Assembly: GCA_002794785.1 (NCBI GenBank) | Contig: NBBA01000001.1 | Span: forward strand, 4,774,001 to 4,838,000 | Reading direction: 5' to 3' | Source: Coniferiporia sulphurascens | Lineage: Eukaryota > Basidiomycota > Agaricomycetes > Hymenochaetales > Hymenochaetaceae | Length of the DNA stretch: 64,000 nt | Part shown: positions 36,026 through 49,303 of the stretch, one piece after another | Layout: each line of letters starts with the position of its first letter | Position numbering within the stretch: position 1 is the first letter of the stretch | The notes under the pieces: model-generated | The model's input: only the letters and a program-made list of their open reading frames with translations | Databases searched by the model: none | What the model was told of the DNA's origin: nothing | Position numbers and translations under genes: made by a program

Positions 36026-37273
36026 ATGTATAAAGGTGCCTTGCCTGAAGGAAAGTCGCTTACTCCTCCGACTGCGTGCTTGCCACCAATCGGCCGCATA
36101 CAGGCGTACCCACTGGCAGATCTGCGCGCATCCGTCGATTATCTGCGTATCCTGTATAATCCTGAGGTCAGGGGATCGCGTCGGAAGGTACTCAAAATCG
36201 CGTCGACGCAAGAGGATGATGCTTACGACTTGAAGCTGGATGCGATCAGGACTGACGCGTTCGAAAGAGCTCATGCCGTACGCTGGCTCACTGCGCTCGT
36301 GGCGCGCGGTGACCTGCTGGCGGCAGCGCAGGAGGGGCGAGAGAAGGGGGTTCTGTTGGACGAACTCATCGAGGATGCTGCGGCGCTACTGGCCGCATGC
36401 GCAGGTGCGGCGGCTGCAGGGCGCGTTACGCGTACGTTCACGTTCGGCCCGTCCCCTGCGGATGAAACCGTTACGGTGCTGCTCGCGGACGCGCCACTCG
36501 AGAATGGCGACTTTGGGACTATCGGCGCGCAAACCTGGGGCGCTGCATGTGTCCTTTCGGATATGCTGCTTGCCAACCCGGAGCAGTTTGGAATATCTGT
36601 TCCTGTGGCGCGCGGAGGCGCTGGCTCGGGTGTTGGGGGAAACACATTTCGCGTGCTCGAGCTCGGGGCAGGCACGGGACTCGTCGGGCTGGCTGCTGCG
36701 CGATTCCTAAAAGCGCGCGGGATTAATGCTAATGTCTGTCTGAGCGACGTACACCCTACCGTACTCTCCAATCTGCGCGCAAACGCGATTGCGAACTTTC
36801 CGACGTCGACATTTGGTGCCGAGGCAGACGTAACGGAACACACATGCGTCGGCGTCACTGTCGCGTCGCTTGACTGGGAGTCTTTTGCCGGCTTCAGCCC
36901 GGAGGACAGCGACGTGCTCGCGCTTGGGACGTTCGATCTCGTGCTTGGTGCGGACATTGTCTACGAAGCTGAGCATGCCACCTGGCTCCGGACGTGCATC
37001 GAGCGGCTGCTCGCACCACACGCGCTGTTCCATCTGCTTATACCGCTCCGCAGCACGCATGTCTTCGAGTCTGGTACGATCGAAAAGGTCTTCGGGGACA
37101 TGGGTGGGAATGGCCGAGCGGGTGTATGCGCATTAACTTTGGGACGAGAGTTGGGTATCGTGTCTCAGGAACGATTTGTATGCGACGCGTATGGGGGTAC
37201 GGGCGCTGCTCGGAGCGCTTCGGATGAGGTTGAGTATGTGTATTATAAAATCGGGTGGCTGACTCCTGCATAA
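36026..37273 (+). CDS. Methyltransf_16-family SAM-dependent methyltransferase
   Basis: An uninterrupted 415-residue frame, unusual in this intron-rich neighbourhood. The class I methyltransferase fold is shown by motif I VLELGAGTGLVGLAAARF (about residues 209-226), an upstream GAQTWGAACVLSDMLLA helix, the acidic strand NVCLSDVHPTVLSNLRAN, and motif FDLVLGADIVYEAEHATWL (the D/AD.iY signature of protein lysine and related methyltransferases). The C-terminus YYKIGW is common in fungal members. This family includes Efm-type elongation-factor and other protein lysine methyltransferases, plus Nnt1; which substrate this one uses cannot be told. A basal N-terminal extension of about 120 residues precedes the fold. 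Confidence 0.85.
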   Translation: MYKGALPEGKSLTPPTACLPPIGRIQAYPLADLRASVDYLRILYNPEVRGSRRKVLKIASTQEDDAYDLKLDAIRTDAFERAHAVRWLTALVARGDLLAAAQEGREKGVLLDELIEDAAALLAACAGAAAAGRVTRTFTFGPSPADETVTVLLADAPLENGDFGTIGAQTWGAACVLSDMLLANPEQFGISVPVARGGAGSGVGGNTFRVLELGAGTGLVGLAAARFLKARGINANVCLSDVHPTVLSNLRANAIANFPTSTFGAEADVTEHTCVGVTVASLDWESFAGFSPEDSDVLALGTFDLVLGADIVYEAEHATWLRTCIERLLAPHALFHLLIPLRSTHVFESGTIEKVFGDMGGNGRAGVCALTLGRELGIVSQERFVCDAYGGTGAARSASDEVEYVYYKIGWLTPA

Positions 37274-39070
37274 CGCCTTTCGCTTGTTTCTTTTATCTGT
37301 TTTGTCTGGGGTGTTCGCGTTTGCAAGTCAGCTTTTTTTCTCTGATAAATAGGCTTTGGTGAAGGCTACCTTACGTAGACGCAGATACGCACGGCGGTCA
37401 TTTTAATTAAAAAAACTAGAGCGCATGAAGTATCAGAAAATGAGAGGGTCCCTGGCACTATTGTGTAGGATTTCGTTTGCCTTTTATATCAGTAAGTGTA
37501 CACTTCGAGATCATAGATGTTAATTCACTTCGGCTCATGAGGCCTCAAGATATCGGTCAAGGACGCCTGTACAAATAGAACAATACAGACGCCTATTAGT
37601 CGGCTTTGTTACCGCCCCGCAGATCCGGCAGCGCGTAGTAGCGATTTCTTCGGTAACCATCATTCATTCTCCTCCGAGTCCGCTTTTGCAGAATTCCATC
37701 CTTTTCTCATCTACCCCTTGAAACGATCCTTCGGACGAACTATAAAAAAGTACTGTCTCCCGATCTTCGTGTTTCAAAGATGGGAGAGCCGTATTTTCAA
37801 GTTGCCGTTGGTTTAGGTTTTTTTTAAGTACATTCGGCGACGTCGTGGTCCGTGGGGAGCTTCAGGAACGTGGTTATGCTCTCAATTAATTTCCTCGGCG
37901 TACCGAGAAATACCAAGTCGTTCGTATATTGAAATTGTGGGCCTGAAAATTCATTGGAGAAGGGGGTAACAGTGTAAATTACACGCAGCGAGAAAAGAGG
38001 ATGTATGAGAAAAGCACGAAGGGAGAGAGTGGGGGGTCCACTCGTAAGTGCATGTATCCTCAGGAACGGAAAGGCAGCCCCTCCGGGCGGTATTAAATTA
38101 ACGGAACAAAACGTTCGAGGCGGATGACCCTGCCGTATCAGGGATGATCAGAGGCTAGTCCCAGGATTTAATAGCGGAGGCTGAATCTATGTAACCAGGA
38201 GGAGAGTTAGAGCCGGATCTTGGCAGCCTCCGAGTTGGCGGTTTGTTGTGTAGTCCCAAGCTATACCTACGTATGGAGTTATCTTGGGGTGTGTGATTGC
38301 TTGCTGGTTTATCCAAGGACCTCACCAGAGCGAGTAAGGAAGCCGTTTCTTTTATATCTTTTCCAGCGTTTATCCTCAACCCGCACTATGTTTTGTTTGT
38401 GCTCACGGATAAAGCATCCGATGACATTGGAATGGGCCGGAGGTATAATAAATGGGAACCGTACCGGTGCTATCCCGATGCTGGGTCCTCCCCAAAAATG
38501 TACTCCACACTTCCTGATTTCTTGTTTCCAAGGGATCACTGGGGCAAAAGGGCGTGGGTCCTGCATTGGATAAGAACCAGGTCGAGAAAGTGACCATCAT
38601 CAGTAGCTGTGAGACAGATCAACGTCTCCTGTATCAGCGGCATTGGCGCTGATTCCGCATGATACTCCTGGCGGGGGGCTCAGCTGTGGTAGTGAGCGGA
38701 CGGCGCGTTTCGCCAGCGGAGTATGTACATGTGTCTTGGATAATTGCGACCGTCCTGTGGACTTCTCTTGCATCAGGAGACCCGGAGTCAATAATCTGGG
38801 ATGCCTTTTGCGGACAGGAATACAAAACATTGTATTGATGGGTTCTTTGATTGAGAACCAGATTTGTACACTTTCGGCTCGCCGGAGTTGCGATCAGCCT
38901 AGATCGAACGCGCTGCCACAGTGGGCGTAGCGCTCGTTCAATTGGCAATTGCACAACGCAATGTCGGCTAGGCGGTGTGTGTTCTCTCCCAGTCCCCATC
39001 ACGCCCTGCTCACCTTTCACCACTCTCTGCGCCCCGGTGGCCCCCTCAGGCTTTTCTTCTCTTCTCCGTC
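37274..39070. other. Intergenic region upstream of glutaminase paralogue A
   Basis: About 1.8 kb with only short overlapping ORFs on both strands. No RNA gene, LTR or coding family was recognised. Confidence 0.35.
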
Positions 39071-42000
39071 ATGTCCCCCGCCGCTCCGCTGGCGTTCTCA
39101 ATACCCGCCCTCCTCAGAATACCCATCGTCCTAGTCCTTGCTGTCTTGGTTGCTGCTCAGAATGGTCCAACCTCTTGGACGGCCTCTCCGTTTAATCCGC
39201 CCTCGCTTCCGCTTGCTGTGCGCTCACCGTACCTCAATACCTGGCAGCCGCAAGGAAATGTCCCGGCGCCCATAAGTGGTTCCTGGTCACGGTTCTGGCC
39301 CGCCAATATCCCAGTAAGTCATGTTGCATCGTTTCCTCGGGTTGTCATGGCCGGTATTTCTGTTTCTTGACGTGTAAGCGTACCGCGTGTAAGAGACGAG
39401 CATAACATTTTGCCATGCGGTCCTTCTCACTTGAGAGTTATTGATGATTTTAATGCTGCCCACTAGGTGACGGGCTGGTACGGTTCTGTAACAGTCGATG
39501 AACAGCCATATCAGATCCTAGGGTTTGCAAACCTCGCCAACGTAACGGTGGCCAGCCAAACGGCAGTCGAGTTCACGCCGACAACCACTACCTTTGTTTT
39601 GACTGCGGGAAAGATGCAGATCAACGTAACATTTCTCAGTCCCATCGAAGTACGTCGTACTCCTGGGGGGCTCTGAGACGACAAAACTAAATATTATATA
39701 ACGTTCCGGATTTGTTCGTAAATATAGCCCACAGATCTCGTTCGCCAGTCGCTCCCTTTTTCGTATTTATACGTGACCGCAACATCTCTCGATGGAAACC
39801 CGCATACTGTGCGCATGTATTCCGACATATCAGGCGGTACGTTCGAATCCTGTGATCCTCCCAGTCTTCCTCGTCGACTAAATTTGATCAATCGATTATC
39901 TTTTAGAATTTATTGCTGGAGATACAACGCAGATTGCGCAGTGGACACCGTACGACAGCGGGGATTATGTCATCTTGAAGATGCAGCTACAAACCCAGCG
40001 GGCTTTCACCGAGAATAATAACTTCGCACAGGATGCGACGGAATATTACTCGTTTAAGAGGGTAAGGATGCCTTGTACATATAGGTAAAAATTGGCTTAT
40101 GAAATACTCATGAATGTGCAGATCAACGGGACGACAACGACGTGGGGGATTACTGAGGATGTTTTAAACCGCGGAGCAGCGGCGAACGCAAGTCTTTCGC
40201 TCAACAATACTGCGGATCCGACTCCTCGTGCAGTGTCAACGTAAGCTTCCCTCGCTCCCCTTGCACAGTAGCTAACTTATGCACGTAATTTGTAGTAATT
40301 GGCCTGTCTTGGGTATCATGATCGACTGGGGCAGCATCACACAGACGTCTGAGCCAGCGGTGTGGGGGATCGGTATTGTGCGTGACCCTGTGGTCCAGTA
40401 TCGCCTACCGGACAACCCCCCTACGACCCAGATGCGCAGTTTGTACTACATGTCCGCATTTAGTGATGCGTTGAGCGCTGTACGTCCCTTTTTATCTGCG
40501 TTTTTCTCCATTTATAAACAGTCTTTCTGACACGATGGGCAGGCACAATTTTTCCTGGATGACTTCTCGCGGGCCCAGTCCGCGGCAGAAGCGTTTGATA
40601 AACAGCTGACAACAGCTGGCTCAGCATTCTCAAGCAATTACGCGGACTTACTCGCGCTAAGCGTACACCAAGTGATGGGCGCGATGGAGATCACTCTTCC
40701 CTCCAGTACCAGTGGCACGTGGGACTTCACGGACGTCAAGGTATTCATGAAGGGTATGGGCGGCGCTGGGTCGGATAGCGAGTGCGTACATCCTCCTCTT
40801 TCCCTTTATTCATTATATTTTTGGGGAAGAAGTTTCCTTTCTTTTTTCTTGTTGTACTCTTGAAAATATTCTGAATTGGACTGAACTGGATATCGATACA
40901 GTAATCCGACGCCTCTACAGAGTGTGAACACGGTCGACGTACTTTACGCAGCATTCCCTGCGCTGATGTACCTCAACCCGGAGCTCGGCGGGTACCTGCT
41001 CGCACCACTCCTTGAGTATCAGGACTCTAGCGCATATACGCAGACGTACGCTGCCAGAAACATCGGTACGTGATCTTTTGATTTTATGTTTATTATTGTC
41101 TTGCTGACCTGGATGATGCACCGTTACCAGGCACGGCGTACCCTAATGCGACGGCGGACGGTATCAATGACGCGCATGATTACCAGGTTGAAGGTACGTC
41201 TCCTATCGCAGGCCCTGATTGATTTGCTCTAACATTAGTTTCAGAGACCGCAAATATGCTCATCATGACGTTGGCATACTCTCAGATCTCTGGGAACGGA
41301 ACTTTCATCTCCAATCACGTGAGTCCCATTTCATGAGTTTTCTCCCTTGCCCTTGCTTCCCTTTCTTCTCATAGTAAGTTCATCGCTGATGCCGCGTAAA
41401 TGTTTGCATTTTTTTTTAGTACACTTTACTCCAAAAATGGGCGAATTTCCTTGTAGCTAATAGTCTGACACCTACAAATCAGTATGTGCTGGCTTGTTTC
41501 CTATCAGTCAGATGGTCCTAACATATTGCGTGTAATTGAAGGAAGTCGCCGGACGCCAGTTTTACGACGGATACCTCGAATAATAACCAGACGAACACTG
41601 CTCTTAAGGGAATAATCGGGATCGCCGCAATGGCAAAAATTGCAGAGATCGCAAAAGTGGAAGTTGACCAGACGAACTTCAACGTTAGTGCAGCCTTTTT
41701 TTGTTGTGTTTCTTGCCCGCTTATGCTGTACTTCTATCGCATTCTGTAGGATACTGCCTCATCGTATATCGGACAATGGATAAGTAATACGGTGGCAGCG
41801 GACAACACGCATGTTGACTTCCTCTATGACAATACGAATTCCAACGGGCTGGTGTACAATATATATGCGGACAAGCTGCTTCAACTTGGGCTTGTGCCCG
41901 ACTCGGTGTACCAAGTCCTTACTACTTTTTACAACAACAACATAGGAAGTTCGTATTTCTGTTCCTTCTCCTGTTCATCCTTTCATTTATACTTTGCTGT

Positions 42001-43207
42001 GTCTCCCGTCCGCCAGGTCAGACGAAGTACGGCTTATCATTAAATAATCAAGATACGTCGGTTGCAACAACGAGTGCGTAACTCAACACACCATATAAGT
42101 GGCCTTAAAACCTGACGTTAACGTACTATTAGACTCGATGATGTTCGCAGCGTCGGCTTTGACGAACAACTCTACTCGCGACCTTATGGTTGGACAATTG
42201 CACCAATACGTGACCGCGAACCTCAACAATACGGCCTTTACCGTCGTCTATAACCCGACGAGTGGTTACGCAAAGGGCGGAACAATCGCAGGTGTAAACA
42301 GGTGAGACTGATATGCGCAATGACCTATTTGATTCATATTCATGGATGTCTCTCCAGTGCTGGTATAGGCAGTGTGTTCTCGCTATTGGCGCTCAAGTAA
42401 TTATTATCCCTTTATTGTCCTCGAACCTTTTTCTAATACTACGACTTTAACAGCTCCCCGATCCAAGCAATCACCCTGCCCAATTCGGCCACCATCCCTG
42501 GCTCGTCGAACGTGGTGCCCAACAAAAAGTCGAATACGGGAGCGATTGCAGGCGGTGTTGTCGCTGCGGTCGTGGTTGTCAGTGCCATCGGTGTGGCTAT
42601 GTTCTTCTGGTTGCGTCGTCGCCGTGAGACTCTCCGCCGGCAACGCGAGTACGACGCTCATGACATCATGTCGGCGGCGTATGGCGAAGGAAAACCCTAC
42701 CGCGGGTTTGCGCCGGGCACGACGTTTGAGCCGTTCCGCCCGGGTACGGATGCAGCCACCGGGTACTCAACGTCCGCGGGCGACCCGTACTCTCCTAATT
42801 CGGACACGACGCAAACGCAGACATATTCGGAGGGAACGAGCGTCGTATACGGCGGTGTGGGAGCGAGTGTCAATGCGCGGGCTGGGAACGCGGCTCCGCG
42901 CGATAGCGGGTATTCCCGCTCCCAGCCGCGACGCGAGAGTGGGAGCGACATTGGGCCGAGTGCGTCGCAGGTCGGAAGCGAGAGTGTAGCGAGTGGAAGT
43001 GCAGTGAGCGGGGGCGCAGGCTACAGACAAGGCCGTCCGTCTAGGGATGGGACAGCCCCGCAGCAGGTGATCCTCGCGAAGCAGTCGTTGTTGAATGAAG
43101 AACTGCGCTCGGAGGTAGATAACTTGCGGCGGGACCTCGAACGAATACAGCAGGAGCGAGTCGCCGCCCTTGAGGAGGCGCCGCCGTCGTATCAGGACCC
43201 TGCCTGA
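39071..43207 (+). CDS. GtaA-type glutaminase, membrane-anchored, paralogue A
   Basis: Seventeen exons (39071-39313, 39467-39649, 39728-39836, 39907-40061, 40122-40240, 40296-40479, 40543-40781, 40902-41065, 41131-41193, 41245-41318, 41420-41481, 41542-41683, 41750-41948, 42017-42073, 42133-42301, 42358-42396, 42454-43207) give 984 residues. The hydrophobic N-terminus ending LVAAQ is a signal peptide. FNPPSLPLAVRSPYLNTW starts the DUF5127/DUF4965/DUF1793 architecture of Aspergillus glutaminase A; later blocks include WGSITQTSEPAVWGIG, NPELGGYLLAPLLEYQD and KGIIGIAAMAKIAEIA. The expected reaction is glutamine to glutamate plus ammonia outside the cell. Unlike secreted GtaA, it ends with a transmembrane helix (about 763-785), an Arg-rich stop-transfer WLRRRR, a Ser/Gly-rich tail, a short coiled coil and a terminal PPSY motif. 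Confidence 0.88.
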
Positions 43208-44150
43208 TGCCGTTTATTTACTTGTTGAACTTTTTTTTTCTCAAACTTGAATTTTGCTCTGTAAATGGGTGGTAGGCAGCCGGGACGGGAGACCTTGGGT
43301 ATGCTATTTAGTTCTATTTTCTGCTTGCTTCTCCCTTTTTTCTTCTTTTTGGAAAGTCATCGGGCTGTTGTTCACTTGCCGCAAGCAGACAGGCTCCTGT
43401 GTACATTTTGATAACTTACACTCGTTCATTCTTGTATCGCATCCCAAACCTCACTTATATTTACGAACATCCACCTGTTTTAGGACACTGCAAAATAAAT
43501 CTGTCTGCAACACGTTTCATGAGTTGGTTGTTTATGTGGATAAGAGGCTAGTTTACGGAAGTATCAAAGCCATTCGTTCGACGTACTTATCAGCGTACTG
43601 CTGTTTCCCTCTATCTGCCTGAAAGAAATACGTATATATGATCCCAGTAAATGACGCATGTCAGTTTGCACCTCAAGTGAGTTGCTAGTGCTTACCTCGG
43701 ACCATCTTATACATGGACTCAGGTGCCTACGTGTATAGATTACTTCCCCTTATGCTACATCAACTTTCCTTGTTTAATGGGAAACGGCATCTTATCGCAC
43801 TCCTGAGTGGCATTCCAATCATAATCCGACACTTCGTTGAATGAACAAACGCGTGGCTATACTTTTAGAGATATTCAGGATATAATGGGTATCAATTACA
43901 TACATGTATGTAGCATAAAATGTGTCCTTTTTAACCTTGTTCCGTAATGATAAGTATTGCGACGAGGTTTTACATATTAAATGTATTGATCTTTCCAGTG
44001 GTATACAGATGTTCGCCTTTCTAGTTTTCCAGTGTCCAGCTTCAGCTTGATAACGCACGAAAAAGAGAAATAGTATTGACAAACATACCTCAGTGGCCAA
44101 TCGCTCCCACATGTACGTGACGATCGCCTCAAGGTGAACTTTTATAAGAA
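43208..44150. other. Intergenic region between convergent glutaminase paralogues A and B
   Basis: About 0.94 kb separating two convergent stops. Pyrimidine-rich near its left end and AT-rich in the middle, consistent with two 3' UTRs. No gene seen. Confidence 0.4.
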
Positions 44151-47100
44151 TCAGGCCGGGCCAGTGTCAGTGTATGACGGTGGTGCCTCTTCGAGAGCGA
44201 CCCTCTCTCGCTGCAACCGCTCGACGTCACGCCGCAAATTTTGTACCTCCGAGCGTAACCCTTCATTAGGTAAGGGCCGCCGAGCGGGAATCACTTGCTG
44301 TAGAGGTATATCTCCTCTTATTAATCGCTCATCGCTTGAGTTCACGGGGGTCTCGCCACGTCTGTGCACGAATGGAGGTCTGCCGTCACTTCGAGACGCG
44401 TATCCGACTCGCGCAATAAGGCTTATTGGTGGACCTACGTCACTCGGCAGCGATGAAAGCATTGACGCCCGCTCGTCCCTGGATTTAGGCGAGTCCGAGG
44501 TGAACGCGGATGACGAACGGTCGGTGGTTATGCTCGCTTCGGTGCCTAGTAAGAACGGCTCGATCGACGTGTTAAACGCGAAGTGATAGGACGACCCTCC
44601 CTCGTCATGCCCGATCGTCATGCTTGTGTGTGCGTCGTATTCACCTCGCTGGCGGAGTGCCCCGCGACGACGACGCATACAAAAGAACATGCTCAGGCTG
44701 AATGCGCCGAGGACGACAAGCCCACCGCCAATGCCGCCACCAATTGCGGCCCCATTAGATTTATGTGCCGTCTGGCTCGAAGGTGCACCTGGGATGGTGC
44801 TCCCGTTAGTAGGCAAACTGATTGGTCTATTCGTGACGCTGTCGAAATTGTATTATCAGTAAGAATTCAGAATTCATTCTGAGGTAAATTACTTCAACGC
44901 CAATAACGAAAATAGGCTGCCTATGGTAGGACTGGAATGAAATATTAGTATAAGTCAAGTAGATCATATACTTGATGAAATTACCTGTTTATACCCGCAC
45001 CTTGCCCGTTAATTGCTTGGCCAGAAGTTGGGTCGTATACAGCAGTAAGAGGAGTGCTGTTGAGGCTCGCGCTGACGTATCCATGCAACTGCCCAACCGC
45101 AAATTCGCACGTCGTAGTGTTTGTCAACGTCGATGCTGAGAACATGATTGAACCTGCACAAAAAATGCGTCGTCAGACGGTGTTCAGTCGGTAAAAAAAA
45201 TGTTACAACACATACTCGCTGTCGCAACAGACGAATCTTGGTTGCTTAGTGGCATGCCGTACTTCGTCTGACCTAAAATACGGAATGTTCGCGGGAGATA
45301 AGCCACGATTCGAACGCGGGAGGCAACAGAAACACATACTTGTGATGTTACCGTAAAAACTCGTAAGTACTTGATACACCTCGTCCGAGACAAGCCCCAG
45401 TCCAAGCAGTTTGTCCGCGTATAGATTGTACATGAGCCCATTTGAGTTCTCATCGTTATAGAAAAAGTCGACATGCGTGCTGTCCGCCGCCACCGCATTG
45501 CTTTCCCACTGCTGGATATAAGATGTTGCCGTGCTCTGCAGAGGTGAATAGAGAATACGTTAATCCAGTCGTAAAAAGTGTAACGGATCGGGGAAACCTC
45601 ACATTGAAGTGTGCCTGGTCGTTGTTCACACCTACAATCTCTGCGATCTTAGCCATTGCAGCGATCCCGATAATTCCCTTCAGCGCAGAGTTAGTTTGGT
45701 TGGTGTCCGAGAGATTGTTCATGATTTCAAAGTCTGCCGACTTCCTTTTATTACCAAATTCTCGTCAATTACGCTCGGCCTGCTAAAGATAAAACTGCAC
45801 GTACTGATTTACAGGACTCAAAGTGTTGTTCACAAGGAAATCTGCCCAGTCTCGCAGAAGGGTATACTGTAAAGCGGACGACGGAGGAAAAAAGGATGCG
45901 CTTATGAAATCAAAGGAGGAGAATGAACCAGAAGATAAAACTAACATAATTTGTAAGGAAGGTTCCGTTTCCGGAGGTTTGTGAATAGGCAAGCGTCATA
46001 ATGAGCATATTTGAAGTCTCTGAATAGTACATCAGCAGAGTCCACGAGCACCGAAGCGAGGAACTGCCACCTTCGACTTGGTAGTTGTGTGCATCGTCGA
46101 TGCCATCCGCCGTTGCGTTCGGATATGCGGAACCTAGTGATGACGCTCGTTAGACTGGATTGTGTTGCAGACGAAATACGATACAGCGCAAAGGGAGGAA
46201 CAGAGTGCTACATACCGATGTTTTTGGCGGCGTATGTCTGCGTATACGCAACTGAGTTCTGGCACTCCAGGAGCGGCGCGAGTAAGTATCCGCCGAGCTC
46301 CGGGTTGAGGTATAGCATCGCAGGGAAAGCTGCGTAGAGCACGTCGACCGTATTCACACCCTGTCCCATTGCCCCTCCACTATGGTGCTAGTCAGTCCAG
46401 TCTTAGAACACAAAGTAGACTTCATGGTTAAACAGAAGAGGAAGGGAACAGAAAAGAAAGTAATGGTGCGCACTCGCTATCAGACCCAGCGCTACCAATG
46501 TTCTTCATGAACACCTTGACGTCTGAGAAGTTCCATGCGCCACCGACGTTGCTGGCAAGCGTAATGTCCAATGTGCCCATCACCTGAAGCGCACTCAGTG
46601 CGAGAAGATCCGCGTAGTCGTTTGAAAGTGCTGCGCCTGCCGTTCGTAACTGTTCGTCAAACTTCACCGCTGCAGATTGTGCTCGTGTGAAATCGTCTAG
46701 AAAGAATTGCACCTAATAGCCACCGAGAAGAAAAGGAGGACCAGCGAAGAAGGACAATTGCACCTCAGTAAAATCGAAGAAGAAAGGCAGGAGAGAAATG
46801 ACTGGCAAACGTACAGCGCTATCGATATCGCCAAACGCAGACATGAAATACGGACTGCGCATCTGGGTCATCCCGCCCGTCAAAAGGTATTGAACTGAAG
46901 GGTTGCGTACAACACCAATTGCCCAGACTGCAGGTTCCGGTGTATCCGTGACACTGCCCCAGTCGACCATGATACTCAGGACAGGTCTGTTGGCGCTGTA
47001 TGTATATGCCTAAGTCAGCCATCATGTCCAGAATTTACATGGATACAGACGGGGAAATTTGGAAAGGCATACCTTCCCACCGCGGCCGGGGGTGGGTCTG

Positions 47101-48205
47101 ACTTGTTATTAAGCGCCAGGCTTGCATTCGCCGCTATTCCACGGGTCGTTCCATACCCAGTGATCGACCATGATGTCGTCGTGCCGTTGATCTACTCAAT
47201 AATCCATATTTCATATCGTAATAAAGTTCCTTTCTGCGTAAGATGCCCTGACCTTCTTAAGAGAGTAATACTCCGTCCCATCCTGTGGAATGTTATTAAC
47301 TTCTGTAAACGCTTGCGGCGTCTGAAGCTCCATCTTCAATATGACATAGTTACCCTCGATATCATCCGGTGCCCATTGGATGATCTCTGATGCACTGCCA
47401 GCGATAAAATCTGCTTAAAGTTTAAATGACTGATTCCTATAACCGGCATCATAGAACTTCAGCACACCTCCTGTTACATCGGAGTACATCTGCAGATCAT
47501 GCGGGTTTCCATCCAAAGATGCTGCTGACATGTAGAAATACGAAAAGGGGAGCGATTGGCGAACAAGATCCGTAGGCTAAATTTATCTTCAATCTCGGTC
47601 TCTGATTATGACTCTTCAGAAGCAGAACGTACCTCAATTGGATTGAGGAACGTCGCATTCATCTGCATTTTCCCTGCGGTCAGGACGAAGGTGGTGCTCG
47701 TCGGCGTGAACTCGACCGCAGTCTGGTTTGCCTGTGTTATGTTGGCACTGAAATCGTCCCCGAGGATCCGATACACCTGCCCGTCGACTAATACAGACGC
47801 GTACCAACTTATGATCTAGATGGGGACATAGGGTCATCAGCAATCCTAATGGAAGAAACCTAGAAAAGTGTAAAATGGAGAATCGTCATGCCAGTGCGCG
47901 CATTCATGCTTCCCGCACACAATTCGGATTGCAAAAGTGATGGTAACGCAACGCACTTGACTTTGAAACCGTGAACTCGGTCGAATATTGGTCATAGGAA
48001 GAGGATTGTTTCCTTGTGGGATCCAAGTATTGAGACACGGAGAGCGCACAGCAAGTGGAAGTGCGGGAGGATTGAACGGGGCAGTCGACCACGAGCCTGG
48101 TCCATTCTGTGCAGTGACAAAGGCAGCAGAGACGAAGAGCAATACCAGAACGCGCAGAAAGTGAAGCGTCGGTACCGCCAGCAGTCTGAGAGCAAGGCTA
48201 TACAT
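44151..48205 (-). CDS. GtaA-type glutaminase, membrane-anchored, paralogue B
   Basis: Seventeen exons (47957-48205, 47633-47815, 47468-47576, 47253-47410, 47073-47191, 46815-46995, 46474-46712, 46216-46379, 46071-46133, 45946-46019, 45805-45866, 45603-45744, 45340-45535, 45216-45272, 44985-45153, 44893-44931, 44151-44838) give 963 residues. Twelve of the exons are identical in length to those of paralogue A and every intron phase matches, so the pair arose by gene duplication with introns. The signal peptide runs to about TAQ; the ectodomain carries the same DUF5127/DUF4965/DUF1793 blocks; the C-terminus has a helix after ...SNGAAIGGGIGGG, a CMRRRRG stop-transfer and a terminal PPSY. The end of exon 1 lacks the WSRFW segment of A, so this edge may differ in structure. 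Confidence 0.88.
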
Positions 48206-49303
48206 GCCAAGGGAGTAGCGACAGAAGCTATAGCCGGAGAAAACCTGAAAATCCCAACTTGCGTGCAGAGAGCGCCGGTGATGGCCATGATGATGATGGG
48301 ATCCAGGGAAAATGCTATTTCACGTTTGTTCATTTCAGCTGCAGTGTGGCGGGCGAGTCCGAGTGATCATCATATTTCCATATAAGGCCGAGTTTGTCGT
48401 GTACGAACACGGAATGTGATTCCCACACCAGCTCGGGTCCTCCTTGGTACCGATTTTATATGAACATTACTAGCACGATCACTAGCGACAATAATCTAGG
48501 CTTCTTCTTTCGTGCATAAATCTCCGTTAAACATCGTGATGATGGGCTGCCAGTGATGCTTCTACTCGAGGGCCGAGGCTGCTTCCTTCAACCACGTCCT
48601 GTGCTACCACTAGGGAAATCCAAGAATACGACCAGGCGACTGGCTTCACAATTATGTCTGCAGCAATACTGGAATCAGCAGAGTAAAGCGTGTTCTGAAT
48701 CGATTAATCGAGCCCCCGAGCTACCTATTCCCACACGGCCTGAAAGCAGCTGACGGCCGGAGTTGAGCGATAGGGGATCTCAGTACGGTCACTATCTCTA
48801 CTGAGTAACACTTCTAACTTGTGCTGTTCCGGTGCGTCATTGCATACTGGTGGAAATATTGCGCGAGGCCCTGAAAGAAGCACCACCGTCGTTCTCACTC
48901 GGTTCCTACCCGAACTATCTTTGGGGGCTGATCTTGAACAGCCTCTCGGTTTTTCCCTTTGCACCTGTTGGCAACCACGAATCACAAATGCACGTCCGTT
49001 TGACACGCTGATGTATGCGCTGCGTGCGCACAATTGCTGCTCCTTAGAGTACTCATTATGTCAGCGTAGGTCTCATGCTGTACTTGGGCGGGCCACAAGA
49101 AATACCCATTGGACCATCCCCTCCCGTGACTGGCAAGAAGGCTACTGCTGTGGAGGAAAATGCGACTTCGTCCAACTGATACTTGGCTTACAAGTCATGA
49201 TGTTGTTACAATCAACAAAATCATATATTCCAGGGAGGCTGCGCTCGTGATCACGTCTACCAACTAAGTACAACAGATCCTATCCATATCTGTACCTCTA
49301 TAT
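48206..49303. other. Divergent spacer between glutaminase paralogues B and C
   Basis: About 1.1 kb between two divergent starts; must hold both promoters. No convincing ORF or motif. Confidence 0.4.

Noticed and set aside
36271..36957. 228-codon minus-strand ORF opposite the methyltransferase
   Set aside because: Low-complexity shadow; the plus strand carries clear methyltransferase motifs over the same bases.
39840..39856. GTTCGAATCC, a tRNA B-box-like word
   Set aside because: It sits in intron 3 of glutaminase A and no A-box or foldable tRNA precedes it.
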